Shown here: one piece after another, positions 18,865-28,000 of the stretch
How the letters are laid out: every line of letters starts with the position of its first letter
How positions within the stretch are numbered: position 1 is the first letter of the stretch
DNA from: an uncultured Odoribacter sp.
GTDB taxonomy: Bacteria; Bacteroidota; Bacteroidia; Bacteroidales; Marinifilaceae
Assembly: GCA_944321165.1 (NCBI GenBank)
Contig: CALUKE010000001.1
Coordinates: 1 to 64,000, forward strand
DNA: 64,000 nucleotides
Reading direction: 5' to 3'
The notes under the pieces: model-generated
The model's database searches: none
What the model was told of the DNA's origin: nothing
What the model saw: only the letters and a program-made list of their open reading frames with translations
Program-made: the position numbers and the translations under genes

Positions 18865-18924
18865 CAAAACTAAGAGGTCTGAAGACTCACTCCAGACACA
18901 CTGAATGAAACACTACCTATATTT

Positions 18925-21201
18925 ATGAAAGTTAAAAGAATTATAATATGCACTTTGATAGGTGCAGGATTTTCTTTATCTGCTTTCAGTCAGACAACAG
19001 GGAAAGTAGTAGATACCAACAGTCAGCCGGTTGAAGGTGCTACCATCGTAATGCAACTGCCTGATTCAACCTATCTGGGTGCAGCCATATCTGCAGCTGA
19101 CGGTACATTCGTACTTGAACCTGAACCGGAGAATTATCAGCTAATCGTTCAGCATCTGCTTTATCAGACCAGGCAGGTTAATGGACAAACACGTGATGCC
19201 GGTATTATTACTTTGGAAGCAAAAGACTACAATCTGGACGAAGTGGTAATCAAGGGCGAGCGTCCGTTTGTAACCGTTGAACAGGGGAAACTGAATTATG
19301 ATATTTCGGCCATCTCAGAAAAGCATATCGTAAACAATGCTTACGAGGCTATATGTAAGTTGCCGGGTGTACAGGACAGGAACGGCAAACTTTCACTGGT
19401 TGGTGCAAAGGATGTAACGGTTATCCTGAACGGAAAGGCAAGTACACTGACACAGGAGCAACTGATTGAGATTTTGAAGAATACTTCCGCTTCACAGATA
19501 CAGATTGCCGAAGTGATGTATAATACACCACCCGAATATCATGTACGCGGGGCTGCCATTAATGTTGTGACAGCTAAGGCAACCGACAATACTATCCAGA
19601 GTGAACTGTCGGCCAGCTACAGCAACCAGTATTTCAGCAGTTACAGCGGTAATGTAAACTTCCTGCTGACGAAAGGCAAGTCGTCGCTGAATGTATCTTA
19701 TAATCCGGGTTATTCGCATATCATGACCGTGATGGCTCTGGCTTCCATGCACAACTATGACGGGAAGGTATATGACATCACACAGACACAGAAAATCAAT
19801 ACAAAGGGCTGGAAGCATAACATCTACACCGAGTACGGCTATCAGATAAACGAGGATAATGAATTGAGCGTGGGCTACAACGGTGCCTTGTCGAACAACG
19901 GCAAAGGCACGATTGATGTAAGCGGAAACTTTCAGGACAGCCATAACGATAAGTTTCAGGACAGTCGGCTACACAATGTCTTTGCCCGCTATTCTTCTGG
20001 CTTCGGACTGAATTTCGGAGTAGATTATACGGACTACTCAATGAACGATTATAACCGTCTGGAGAGTCGGCTGACAGACAATACCCGCCAGCTGCTTGAT
20101 TATACATCGGACCAGAAGATACGTAAGTTCTCGGTGTATGCTGACCAAAGTCACGGTCTTGCCAATGACTGGACTTTGAAATACGGTGTCCGTTATGACT
20201 ATACCGAAGACAAGAACAGCCAGCAGTTCAATCAGTCGGAGGGAAAAGAGAATGTAGACAATACCTCTTCGCGCCTTTATGAGCAGATTACCAACTTTTA
20301 TGGAGGCTTCGACAAGGAGTTTGAAAACGGGCTGTCCCTTTCCCTCTCGGCAACCGGCGAGTATTATTCCATCGGTAACTATCATAAATGGGCGGTTTAT
20401 CCGCAGGCCAGTCTGAGCTATTCGCCGTCGGAAAGGCATACGTTCATACTGGGCGTTTCGTCGGAAAAAGATTATCCTACCTATTGGGATATGCAGACCA
20501 GTACTACCTATATGAATGCTTACGAAGAGGTTCAGACCATTGAGGGATTGCGACCGGCCAACATGTATAGTGTAAATGCCAATTATCTCTTCCTTCAGAA
20601 GTATATGCTGTCACTGTTCTATGAGCGCACCAACGATTATTTCACAATGGATATGTATCAGGCGAAAGACCGTCTGGCGCTTGTGTACCGCACGCAGAAC
20701 TGGAACTATTATCAGTCTTTCGGCTTAAGTGCCAACATTCCGTTCAGTACCGGCGAGTGGTTGTCTTCTCAAGTGAACGCTACAGTTGTCAATGACCGTA
20801 ACCGTTGCGACAACTTCTGGGATATTCCATTCGACCGCAAGAAATGGGCATGTATGCTCGCCATGCAGAATCATTTTTCGGTAGGTTCCAGTCTGGGCTT
20901 TGACTTGGATGCGAGGTACCGTTCAAGCATGATTTCCGGTATCAGTGACACGAAACCTGTCTTTACGGTCAATGTTGGGGCACAGTGGAACTTCCTGAAG
21001 GATAAGGCAAGCCTGAGCCTGAACTGTTCAGACCTGTTCGATACTATGCGAATGAAGGTGAGAAACCGCTATGCAGGACAGCACATCGACTTGAATATGG
21101 GACAATACAGCCGTACTGTTTCAGTAAAATTCGTTTACCGCTTTGGCGGCAGCATCAGTAAGGAAAAGAAAGAGGTGGATTCTTCTCGCTTTGGTCATTA
21201 A
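18925..21201 (+). CDS. Outer-membrane beta-barrel protein (OMP_b-brl type)
   Basis: 758 residues. The signal peptide is MKVKRIIICTLIGAGFSLSAFSQ, followed by a carboxypeptidase-regulatory-like domain (TGKVVDTNSQPVEGATIVMQ), a linker DEVVIKGERPFVTVEQG, a plug-like region (NNAYEAICKLPGVQDRNGKL, VTVILNGKASTLTQEQLIEI) and a C-terminal barrel ending KFVYRFGGSISKEKKE. The architecture matches the gene at 15011 and the fragment at 13219, but base composition is less AT-rich than in the former. It starts 22 bp after the right end of the IS, so its expression may depend on IS sequence. A strong hairpin follows. Ligand unknown. Confidence 0.85.
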   Translation: MKVKRIIICTLIGAGFSLSAFSQTTGKVVDTNSQPVEGATIVMQLPDSTYLGAAISAADGTFVLEPEPENYQLIVQHLLYQTRQVNGQTRDAGIITLEAKDYNLDEVVIKGERPFVTVEQGKLNYDISAISEKHIVNNAYEAICKLPGVQDRNGKLSLVGAKDVTVILNGKASTLTQEQLIEILKNTSASQIQIAEVMYNTPPEYHVRGAAINVVTAKATDNTIQSELSASYSNQYFSSYSGNVNFLLTKGKSSLNVSYNPGYSHIMTVMALASMHNYDGKVYDITQTQKINTKGWKHNIYTEYGYQINEDNELSVGYNGALSNNGKGTIDVSGNFQDSHNDKFQDSRLHNVFARYSSGFGLNFGVDYTDYSMNDYNRLESRLTDNTRQLLDYTSDQKIRKFSVYADQSHGLANDWTLKYGVRYDYTEDKNSQQFNQSEGKENVDNTSSRLYEQITNFYGGFDKEFENGLSLSLSATGEYYSIGNYHKWAVYPQASLSYSPSERHTFILGVSSEKDYPTYWDMQTSTTYMNAYEEVQTIEGLRPANMYSVNANYLFLQKYMLSLFYERTNDYFTMDMYQAKDRLALVYRTQNWNYYQSFGLSANIPFSTGEWLSSQVNATVVNDRNRCDNFWDIPFDRKKWACMLAMQNHFSVGSSLGFDLDARYRSSMISGISDTKPVFTVNVGAQWNFLKDKASLSLNCSDLFDTMRMKVRNRYAGQHIDLNMGQYSRTVSVKFVYRFGGSISKEKKEVDSSRFGH

Positions 21202-21260
21202 TAATAAATGCGAATGGCATAAAACAAAATTACATTCATAAATGAAACAGAAATCTTTAA

Positions 21261-21297
21261 GGGAGAATCTTTCGACATCTGGTCGTTAGATTCTCCC
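21261..21297 (+). terminator. Hairpin, accessory-zone repeat family member C
   Basis: GGGAGAATCT pairs perfectly with AGATTCTCCC, with an inner CGAC/GTCG stem, followed by a pyrimidine-rich tract (GTCTCTTTTGC). It terminates the outer-membrane gene ending at 21201 and is the best-formed member of the three related hairpins at 13512, 14639 and 21261. Confidence 0.65.
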
Positions 21298-21360
21298 GTC
21301 TCTTTTGCTCTTCAAAAAGAAGCGTATATTCATTCAACGGCCTGGCCAAGCGTGAACAAT

Positions 21361-21480
21361 GCTAGGAATGGAATAAAAATCCACTACAAACAAACGAAGT
21401 ACAAGTGCTATCAACAAGGATAGAACTATGGCAGTTGCATATTGCAATATGGTTTTGAGTTTTTTTATCAAGACGATGTC
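21361..21480 (-). pseudogene. Signal peptidase I N-terminal remnant
   Basis: Minus-strand translation from 21468 gives KKLKTILQYATAIVL then SLLIALVLRLFVVDFYSIPS. Aligned with the intact lepB at 1208 (KKMLKDTLQF ... ALLLRLFAVDFYSIPS), about two thirds of residues agree. Similarity stops at IPS (21361), two residues before the catalytic serine, and the frame ends at a stop near 21334. It is a truncated second copy of the lepB gene and lies directly behind a truncated thioredoxin-fold gene, the same gene order as at 0.5-2.0 kb. Confidence 0.8.
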
Positions 21481-21486
21481 TATTGA

Positions 21487-21750
21487 CTAATGATTTTCTT
21501 GTACAAGTTGGCATTCATTACATCCGCTGGTATCCACATAATGCAATATCATACTTAAACTACTATCCGGAAAAGCGATTTCCTTTTCCATCCAATAGTT
21601 TGCAACCTGTCGTATGTCTCGTCGAGAATTGAAACCAATTAAAACAATTCCGACAATAAATATGCATTTGACCTTGGGAGGTTTATCAATAATTTGTTGC
21701 GCAATACGGATGCCTTTTTCTTCCTGATAGATGTCAAAATGGGGGTATGC
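21487..21750 (-). pseudogene. Thioredoxin-fold membrane protein remnant
   Basis: One minus-strand frame from about 21750 to the TAG at 21489-21487 encodes a membrane-helix-like stretch (CIFIVGIVLIGF), then ANYWMEKEIAFPDSS and MILHYVDTSGCNECQL. The last block matches KIFHYVDTTGCSECQL of the gene at 767. No ATG precedes the helix, and the frame stops eight residues after the second cysteine of the CxxC motif, so both ends are lost. The frame begins directly at the tRNA-Phe terminator. Helix and CxxC in one frame support the idea that the split ORFs at 535 and 767 were originally one gene. Confidence 0.7.
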
Positions 21751-21787
21751 AAAAAAAAATACTGACTAACTTGGAATGTTAGACAGT
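21751..21787 (-). terminator. Terminator of tRNA-Phe
   Basis: Read on the minus strand: ACTGTCTAAC, loop ATTCCAA, then GTTAGTCAGT, followed by a run of nine T. A standard rho-independent terminator 16 nt downstream of the tRNA. Confidence 0.8.
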
Positions 21788-21802
21788 ATCTTAGTTTTTG
21801 TG

Positions 21803-21875
21803 TGGTAGCACCTGGAATCGAACCAGGGACACAAGGATTTTCAGTCCTTTGCTCTACCGACTGAGCTATGCCACC
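21803..21875 (-). tRNA. tRNA-Phe (GAA)
   Basis: A 73-nt cloverleaf on the minus strand. The acceptor stem is GGTGGCA/TGCTACC, with D-arm GCTCAGTCGGTAGAGC, anticodon arm AAGGA-CTGAAAA-TCCTT with anticodon GAA, T-arm with GGTTCGATTCC, and discriminator A. CCA is not encoded. A matching promoter lies at 21894-21923 and a terminator at 21751-21787. Remnant genes begin immediately beyond its terminator, so the tRNA marks one border of the accessory zone. Confidence 0.95.
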
Positions 21876-21893
21876 AGCGTTGTTTTGCGAGTG

Positions 21894-21923
21894 CAAATAT
21901 AGTGTATTTCTGTGAATCTGCAA
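21894..21923 (-). promoter_or_regulatory. Promoter of tRNA-Phe
   Basis: On the minus strand TTG (21923-21921), a 19-bp spacer, then TATATTTG (21901-21894): a full match to the Bacteroidetes housekeeping promoter pattern, about 20 nt before the mature tRNA. Confidence 0.75.
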
Positions 21924-21966
21924 TGAATTGCTGCAGATTTTTATCTTTTTTTACCTAAAACCGTTT

Positions 21967-23067
21967 TTAATGCTTCACTCTCAGCCGTATACACAGATAG
22001 ATCATTAAAATGACAATAAAGATGGAAGCCATGGGGACAGCAGGTTGGGCGATGGCCCAGAACGGAATGGCAAAGGCTAAAATGGCCAGGTATATTTTCA
22101 GGTAGATGGAGATCCACCGGGGAAACTTTTGCCTGAACAAACAGGGGACAACCAGGAGATTGACCGGATTGGCCCACAGGATATTCCAATTCGGGAAAGT
22201 AATGGGATGCTCCGTAAAACCACCGAGGAAAACAATTAATACTCCTACCAGCCCGCTGATCAGAAAGAACAGCAGGGAGAGTCCGTTCAGTAGAGCGTTG
22301 TTTTTGAATTTTTGCATCAAAAGTATCAGCAGGAGGACTCCCGAGGCAAAAACAAAAGTCGGACTCTGATACCAGGGATTGTTGGTCTCCAGGGGAGGGG
22401 CCTGGTATAATACTTCCGTTTCGGCAGCCAACAGGCGGTTGTGGTATTGGGCATTTTCCAAGCCGTACATCAGATAGTCCGGAAGGAACATGTATTGAAA
22501 TGTGGTGGCCTCCCGGTTACCTCCCTGGCCCAGAATGGTGTGTATTCCCCACTGGACCCAGGGGGAAGGCTGCAGGTATTCATCCAGTAGATTCCAGAAG
22601 CTTTTGTCGGTGTCCGGCAGATGCCAGCTGACAGAATCGGACAGACTGTTCAGCAGAATATCCCGGCTTCGGGTGGTGCAGTTGTCGTATAAAAAATTAT
22701 ACAGGTAATACCGGTTTTGCGGTAACATGTTTTCTTCCAGCAGGCTGAACAGCTTTTGTTTTTCTTGTGCATCCAGTTGTAACGTCTGGGAATAGACGCT
22801 GCGTCCTTCCATTTCGTAATTGTACAGGAAGTGGGAAAATTTCTGGACACTCAGTTGATAGGGCAACAATCCCTTGGCGTATTTCAAATAAAAATGAGGA
22901 GTTGAAAAATCAAAGGTCCCGTAATTATATACCCGGTCGATTCGTTGCAATGGATCGTGGACCCGAATGGCCGTGTGTCCGAAGAGGGAATATAATTCCT
23001 GACCCGGGGAACAGGTCAGAATGCTGATTTCCGCCTGAGGAGAAAGGGATATATTTTGATCAGTCAT
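21967..23067 (-). CDS. DUF4105 membrane protein
   Basis: 366 residues. The N-terminal half carries the DUF4105 pattern (ILTCSPGQELYSLFGHTAIRV, YNYGTFDF, YNFLYDNCTTRSRD), with His, Cys and Asn typical of this papain/NlpC-like domain. The C-terminal third has four or five hydrophobic helices (FVFASGVLLLILLM, LSLLFFLISGLVGVLIVFL and others). Homologues usually start with a signal peptide; here the ATG is followed at once by TDQNISLSPQAEIS and the frame is closed by a TGA just upstream. The start overlaps the end of the sigma-factor gene by 8 bp, so the two may be co-translated. Function unknown; a peptidase or amidase role in the periplasm is only suggested by the fold. Confidence 0.8.
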   Translation of the reverse strand: MTDQNISLSPQAEISILTCSPGQELYSLFGHTAIRVHDPLQRIDRVYNYGTFDFSTPHFYLKYAKGLLPYQLSVQKFSHFLYNYEMEGRSVYSQTLQLDAQEKQKLFSLLEENMLPQNRYYLYNFLYDNCTTRSRDILLNSLSDSVSWHLPDTDKSFWNLLDEYLQPSPWVQWGIHTILGQGGNREATTFQYMFLPDYLMYGLENAQYHNRLLAAETEVLYQAPPLETNNPWYQSPTFVFASGVLLLILLMQKFKNNALLNGLSLLFFLISGLVGVLIVFLGGFTEHPITFPNWNILWANPVNLLVVPCLFRQKFPRWISIYLKIYLAILAFAIPFWAIAQPAVPMASIFIVILMIYLCIRLRVKH

Positions 23068-23599
23068 ATGTCATCTGTTTTTTTAAGTAGAATAGCAATA
23101 ACGTGAAATGGTTGAAAAAATGTTTGCGTAAATGCCTGATGCCGTTCCGCAAAAGAGTTTTGACCGTGTTGATGGATATATTCAATTCGTCGGCCACCTC
23201 CTGATATTTCATATTCTGGATGAATATGAGCAATATGATTTTTTGTGTCTGTGCCGGCATATGGTCCAATTCCTGTTTGATCTCCTGAAGAATTTTTTCG
23301 TCAAAAAGGAAGGTTTCTTCATCGATGATTTCCTGTTTCAACAGATCCAATTGGGTGTACTCGATCCCTCTTTTTTTCAGTTTGTCGAGGCAGGCATTCT
23401 TGACCGCATTGAAAAGATAGGTTTTAACCGCTTTTTCGTCGGATAAAGTCAGATCTTTTTTTTCCCAGCACCGTACGAATACATCTTGTACGATATCTTC
23501 CGCATCGGCTTCCGTGTGGAGATAGTTCTGCGCATAAAGACATAGATTCTTTGCGTATTTGTGAAAGATGTATTTTAACGTGTATTCGAGAGAGTACAT
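23060..23599 (-). CDS. ECF RNA polymerase sigma factor (FecI-like)
   Basis: 179 residues. Region 2 includes YAQNYLHTEADAEDIVQDVF and VRCWEKK; region 4 is a helix-turn-helix (MKYQEVADELNISINTVKTL). It is divergent from the FecR-type anti-sigma gene at 23754 that heads the SusC/SusD operon, the standard arrangement for substrate-induced surface signalling in Bacteroidetes. A full promoter match lies upstream. The C-terminal tail (FTLLLFYLKKQMTYD) is unusually hydrophobic and runs into the DUF4105 gene. Confidence 0.9.
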   Translation of the reverse strand: MYSLEYTLKYIFHKYAKNLCLYAQNYLHTEADAEDIVQDVFVRCWEKKDLTLSDEKAVKTYLFNAVKNACLDKLKKRGIEYTQLDLLKQEIIDEETFLFDEKILQEIKQELDHMPAQTQKIILLIFIQNMKYQEVADELNISINTVKTLLRNGIRHLRKHFFNHFTLLLFYLKKQMTYD

Positions 23600-23623
23600 A
23601 AGCGTTTTTCAGAATGCCTGTTG

Positions 23624-23654
23624 CAAAATTAGGGGAATTTTTGTTGAATACAAA
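23624..23654 (-). promoter_or_regulatory. Promoter of the FecI-like sigma gene
   Basis: On the minus strand TTTG (23654-23651), a 19-bp spacer, then TAATTTTG (23631-23624), about 25 nt before the sigma start codon. This suggests housekeeping transcription of the sigma gene, whereas no such motif is evident for the divergent FecR-SusC side. Confidence 0.7.
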
Positions 23655-23753
23655 CGGGAGAAAGCTATCTTAAAAATTTTTGCAAAAAATCTGATTTTCG
23701 ATTCACCCTTTTTTGTTTTTTTTCGTCTATGCAGATAAAAATTAAGAATTGTT

Positions 23754-24938
23754 ATGAAAGAAGATACAGATCAACGAATTGAAAAGATACTGGCATTTTA
23801 TTTCGGCGAGATGGGCGAGGATGAAAAAAGGGAATTGGAGGCGTGGGTAAATGAATCGAAAGAGAATAAGGCCGAATTTCAGCGAATCGTTCGTGTTTGC
23901 CAACGTTTGCGTTTGACATTGGCAGAGGAACAGGCTGTTCGCATGGAAGAACATTTGTTGGAACGGTACCGTCAGATGGATCAAAACAGGCGCAGACAAC
24001 GGATCTTGCGTTTTGTCTCTTATGCGGCTGTATTGATCTTGTGTCTGGGAATCGGTTGGGTGTATTATTTAAGGCTGGCTTCATCCGATTCGGAAGTGTT
24101 GAAGAGCGTTTATTTACTGGAGGCCAAACCTGGGGAAAAGGTGGCTTTGTTACGCTTGGATTCCGGCAAGGAGTGGGTATTGAACGAGCAGCAGAAACAG
24201 AAATTGGAAATCGATGAAAATGCTGTATTGAAAGGAGATTCGATTTTTTTGAAAGAAGAAAGTCCGGCTGGTCGGACGACGGATGAGGAAGAGTATTATA
24301 CATTGGTAGTGCCGAAAGGCGGTGAATATAATCTGACTTTGGCTGATGGAACCCATGTCTGGTTGAATTCGGACACGGAGTTGAAATTTCCCTCTGGTTT
24401 TAAGAAGAATGTCCGGGAAGTTTACTTGAAAGGAGAGGCCTTCTTTGAAGTGACTTCCGACTCTTTGCACCCTTTTGTGGTAAGAACAGGAGAGGCTAAT
24501 ATCCGGGTGTTGGGAACTTCTTTCAATGTCATGAATTACATGGATGAACAGCAGGTAGAGGTCGCTTTGCAGCATGGAAAAGTAGAATTTACGGCTACCC
24601 AGACTCAGCAGGTATATCCCTTGACTCCCGGAAAGATGATTTCTCTGAATAAAGAAAATGCCGAGGTAGTTCTTACGGAAAAAGACACCGATCTGATCGG
24701 AATCTGGCGAACCGGTTTCTTTTATTTCGAGGATATGTCGATGGAAGAATTAGTGATGAAGTTGGAACGTTGGTATCAAGTGAAGTTTGTATTTGCCAGT
24801 GAAGAGGTGAAACAATTGCGTTTTACCGGGGCCATCAAGAAGTACCGGGAATTGAGTTATGCACTGAATATCATCGCGAAAACAAAAGATATCGAGTTCA
24901 TGGATTTCGGCGACGAAATCAGAATCTATCAGAAATAA
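23754..24938 (+). CDS. FecR-family anti-sigma factor
   Basis: 394 residues in the usual order. A cytoplasmic anti-sigma region (about 1-80) comes first, then one inner-membrane helix (about 83-103, FVSYAAVLILCLGIGWVYYL). The periplasmic FecR domain follows (VPKGGEYNLTLADGTHVWLN ... EVYLKGEAFFEVTSD), and a C-terminal DUF4974-like domain (MSMEELVMKLERWYQVKFVF). It senses the N-terminal signalling domain of the SusC-type receptor encoded next and controls the divergent ECF sigma factor. The partnership is inferred from adjacency and known family logic. Confidence 0.92.
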   Translation: MKEDTDQRIEKILAFYFGEMGEDEKRELEAWVNESKENKAEFQRIVRVCQRLRLTLAEEQAVRMEEHLLERYRQMDQNRRRQRILRFVSYAAVLILCLGIGWVYYLRLASSDSEVLKSVYLLEAKPGEKVALLRLDSGKEWVLNEQQKQKLEIDENAVLKGDSIFLKEESPAGRTTDEEEYYTLVVPKGGEYNLTLADGTHVWLNSDTELKFPSGFKKNVREVYLKGEAFFEVTSDSLHPFVVRTGEANIRVLGTSFNVMNYMDEQQVEVALQHGKVEFTATQTQQVYPLTPGKMISLNKENAEVVLTEKDTDLIGIWRTGFFYFEDMSMEELVMKLERWYQVKFVFASEEVKQLRFTGAIKKYRELSYALNIIAKTKDIEFMDFGDEIRIYQK

Positions 24939-24945
24939 GGAAAAA

Positions 24946-24976
24946 TCCCGCAATGCGCTGGCAACACATTACGGGA
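24946..24976 (+). promoter_or_regulatory. Hairpin between FecR and SusC genes
   Basis: TCCCGCAATG pairs with CATTACGGGA around an 11-nt loop, in the 81-bp gap before susC. No T-run follows, so it is not a clear terminator; it may stabilise or segment the transcript between the anti-sigma gene and the highly expressed receptor. Confidence 0.4.
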
Positions 24977-25019
24977 GATTGGTAACATCCCTAAATATTA
25001 ACCAAATCACTACAAAAGT

Positions 25020-28000
25020 ATGAACAAAAAACGAAAAATGAAGCTTGTCTGTTGCAAGTTGACAAAAATTGGTCGAATTATGAGATTAAGCGTTCTTTTT
25101 ATGTTCGTATTGATTGCGAACGTAACAGCCGGTACGATGGCCCAAAAGACCGTTTCGATTTCCGGAGCACAAATGTCTTTCAAGGAGATTTTTCTGGAAA
25201 TACAGAAACAGACCGGTTATACCGTGGTTTACAACAATCAGCGACTGGACCAGGATCAGCACATGGCCGTGGATTTCCAGAATGTTTCTGTGGAAACAGT
25301 CCTGAAGAAAATATTGGCAGGGAGCGGACTTGTGTATGAGTTTGAAGATGATTTTATCATACTCTCTTTGCAGGAGGCACTTCCGCAGCAGGGATTCCGA
25401 ATTTCCGGAGTGGTATATGATGCCAAGAAGCAACCTCTTCCGGGGGTTACCGTCAAGCTGGTCGGTACTTCTCTGGGGACGGCTACTGATATGGATGGAA
25501 CTTTCCGCTTGGAGTTGCCAGATTCCAAAGGAACGTTGGAATTTTCATTTGTCGGTTATAAATCGCAAAAAGTAAATCTTACGGCCGAAACCAAAGATTT
25601 GCAGATCGTATTGGAAGAGTCGGTGACCGAAATGGAAGAGGTGGTGGTAACCGGTATGTTTACCCGAAAGGCCAACAGTTTTACGGGTGCTGCTCAAACC
25701 TTTACGAAGGATGATATCCGCCGGGTGGGAAATACGAATGTCTTGCAGAGTATCAAAAACCTGGATCCTTCTTTCCGAATCGCTGAAAGCCTGGAGAACG
25801 GTTCCAATCCGAATCAGCAGTATGAGATTACCTTGCGCGGACAGTCTGGATTCCCGGATTTGAAGGGAGAATATTCCTCCAATCCAAACAATCCGCTTTT
25901 TATTGTCGATGGTTTCGAACAGTCGGAAACCTATGTGATGGATATGGATATGAACCGAGTGGCCAGTGTGACTCTGTTGAAAGATGCGGCCGCCAAGGCA
26001 ATTTACGGATCCAAGGCGGCCAATGGCGTGGTCGTTATCGAAACTGTATTACCGGAAAAAGGTAAACTTCGTGTCAGTTATACGGGGAGTATGAATGTGC
26101 AGTTGCCCGATCTTTCCAGTTACAATCTTTGCAATGCGGCGGAGAAACTGGAGGTGGAATATAATGCCGGGAAATTTACTTATTTTAGGGACAATGGTTT
26201 GAATATATATATTAATCCGGTCAATCAGTATAGTTGGGATCAGGTATACAATGGTTTGTTGAAAGAGGTGATTGCCGGTGTGGATACGGATTGGAAATCT
26301 ATTCCTTTGCGTAACGGTATTGGACAAAAACATTCTGTTTTCCTGGAAGGGGGAGATGATTATTTCCGGTATGGTTTGGATGTGTCGTATAATAACGTTG
26401 CCGGCGTTATGAAAGGCTCTAATCGAAACACGTTCTCTGGGGGGATTACTCTTTCTTATCGTTATCAGAATATTACTTTAAAAAACAGTTTCACGATGAC
26501 TTATAATAAAGGGGAAAATTCTCCTTATGGTTCTTTTAGTGAGTATACTTCAATGAATCCATATTATCGTTGCTGGGATGATAATGGCAATGTCATCAAA
26601 GTTCCTGGACAAAGTTTTGAAATTATGTTTTCGGGGAGAGGGGATGTGTACAATCCAGTTTGGAATGCGACTATTAATACCAAGGATTTTTCAGAATATA
26701 CCCAGTTGGTAAATAATTTTTATATTGAATGGACCCCTATTCAGAATCTAAAATTTATCGGACGGATAAGTCTGAATAAAACGGATGATGGCAGTGAAGT
26801 TTTCTTGCCAGCCTCTCACACCAGTTTCATAGGTTGGGAAGAAGACGAAGAAACGCTTTATCGGCGAGGTAGTTATACTTACGGTGATGGAAAATCGTTT
26901 TCCATATCAAGCGATATCTTAGCCAATTATTCCGTGCAGTTAGGTGAAAAGCACTTGATTTTTGCCAATTTAGGATGGAGTTTAAATAATTATACGTCGG
27001 AATCGGCTTCTTTTAAAGCAGAAGGATTTCCTAATGACAAACTGGACAATCTAGCCTTTGCCCGTCAATATTATAAAGATGGACGTCCTTCCGCTACGGA
27101 ATCGACAACCCGGGATATCGGTTTTGTCGGAGCCATGAACTATTCGTATGCCGATCGCTATCTGTTCGATGCTTCGTTCCGGCTTTCAGGATCTTCACAG
27201 TTCGGTAGTGAAAATCGATGGGGTCAGTTCTGGTCATTGGGCTTGGGCTGGAACCTGCACGAAGAGAAATTTATAGCCGGTTTGGTTGATTCGGGTATTC
27301 TTTCTCAACTGAAACTACGTGGTTCATTGGGATATACGGGATCTCAAAACTTCAACTCCTATCAGTCGATTGCGACTTATACCTATAATACCTCGAATGC
27401 ATACAATGGAAATATCGGAGCTTTGTTGACAGCGATGCCGAACAATCGCCTGAAATGGCAACGCAAATATGATCGTAGTGTGGGAGTTGATTTGGGATTT
27501 TTCAGTGGAAAATTACAAGGTCGGTTTGACTATTATTCTGCCGTTACAGACGACTTGTTGACGGATGTGACGATTCCCTCTTCGACCGGTTTTACCTCTT
27601 ATAAAGAGAATCTCGGGAAAGTAGAAAATACCGGATATGAAGTGAGCTTGAAATATCGGGTTTGGCAAGAACCGGCCAAGAACGCTTTCTTCAACGTTTT
27701 TCTGGCAGCCTCACACAATGAAAACCGAATCAAACAGATTTCCAATTTTTTACAAACCTACAATGACACACAGACCTCGACGATTTCCAACAAACCGATT
27801 ATTCGGTACGCCGAAGGACAATCCATGAGTGCGATTTGGGCTGTTCGGTCTGTTGGGGTCGATCCGGCTTGTGGCAATGAACTGTATATCACTCCAGATG
27901 GGAAACGGACTTATACTTGGAATTCCGATTATTTACAGATCTGTGGGGATACGGAACCCAAACTGCAGGGTAATTTCGGTTTTAATTTGGATTACTTGGG

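Larger units (their letters stand above)
17473..18902 (+). mobile_element. IS256-family insertion sequence, inactive
   Basis: The ends are set by a perfect 10-bp inverted repeat, AGTGTGTCTG at 17473-17482 and CAGACACACT at 18893-18902. The element is about 1.43 kb with one mutator-type transposase that is now disrupted. The flanking bases (ATTCCAAA left, GAATGAAA right) do not form the 8-9-bp target duplication expected for IS256, so a rearrangement may have replaced one flank. A TAGCTTTG box at 17514-17521 may serve the transposase. The right end carries an outward-facing TATATTTG box. Confidence 0.75.

Noticed and set aside
17465..18910. Target-site duplication flanking the IS
   Set aside because: The 8-9 bases on either side do not match, so none is reported.
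21639..21923. Minus-strand open frame of 94 residues with GGIAQSVEQRTENP
   Set aside because: It is a translation of the tRNA-Phe gene and its flanks; the tRNA cloverleaf explains the sequence.
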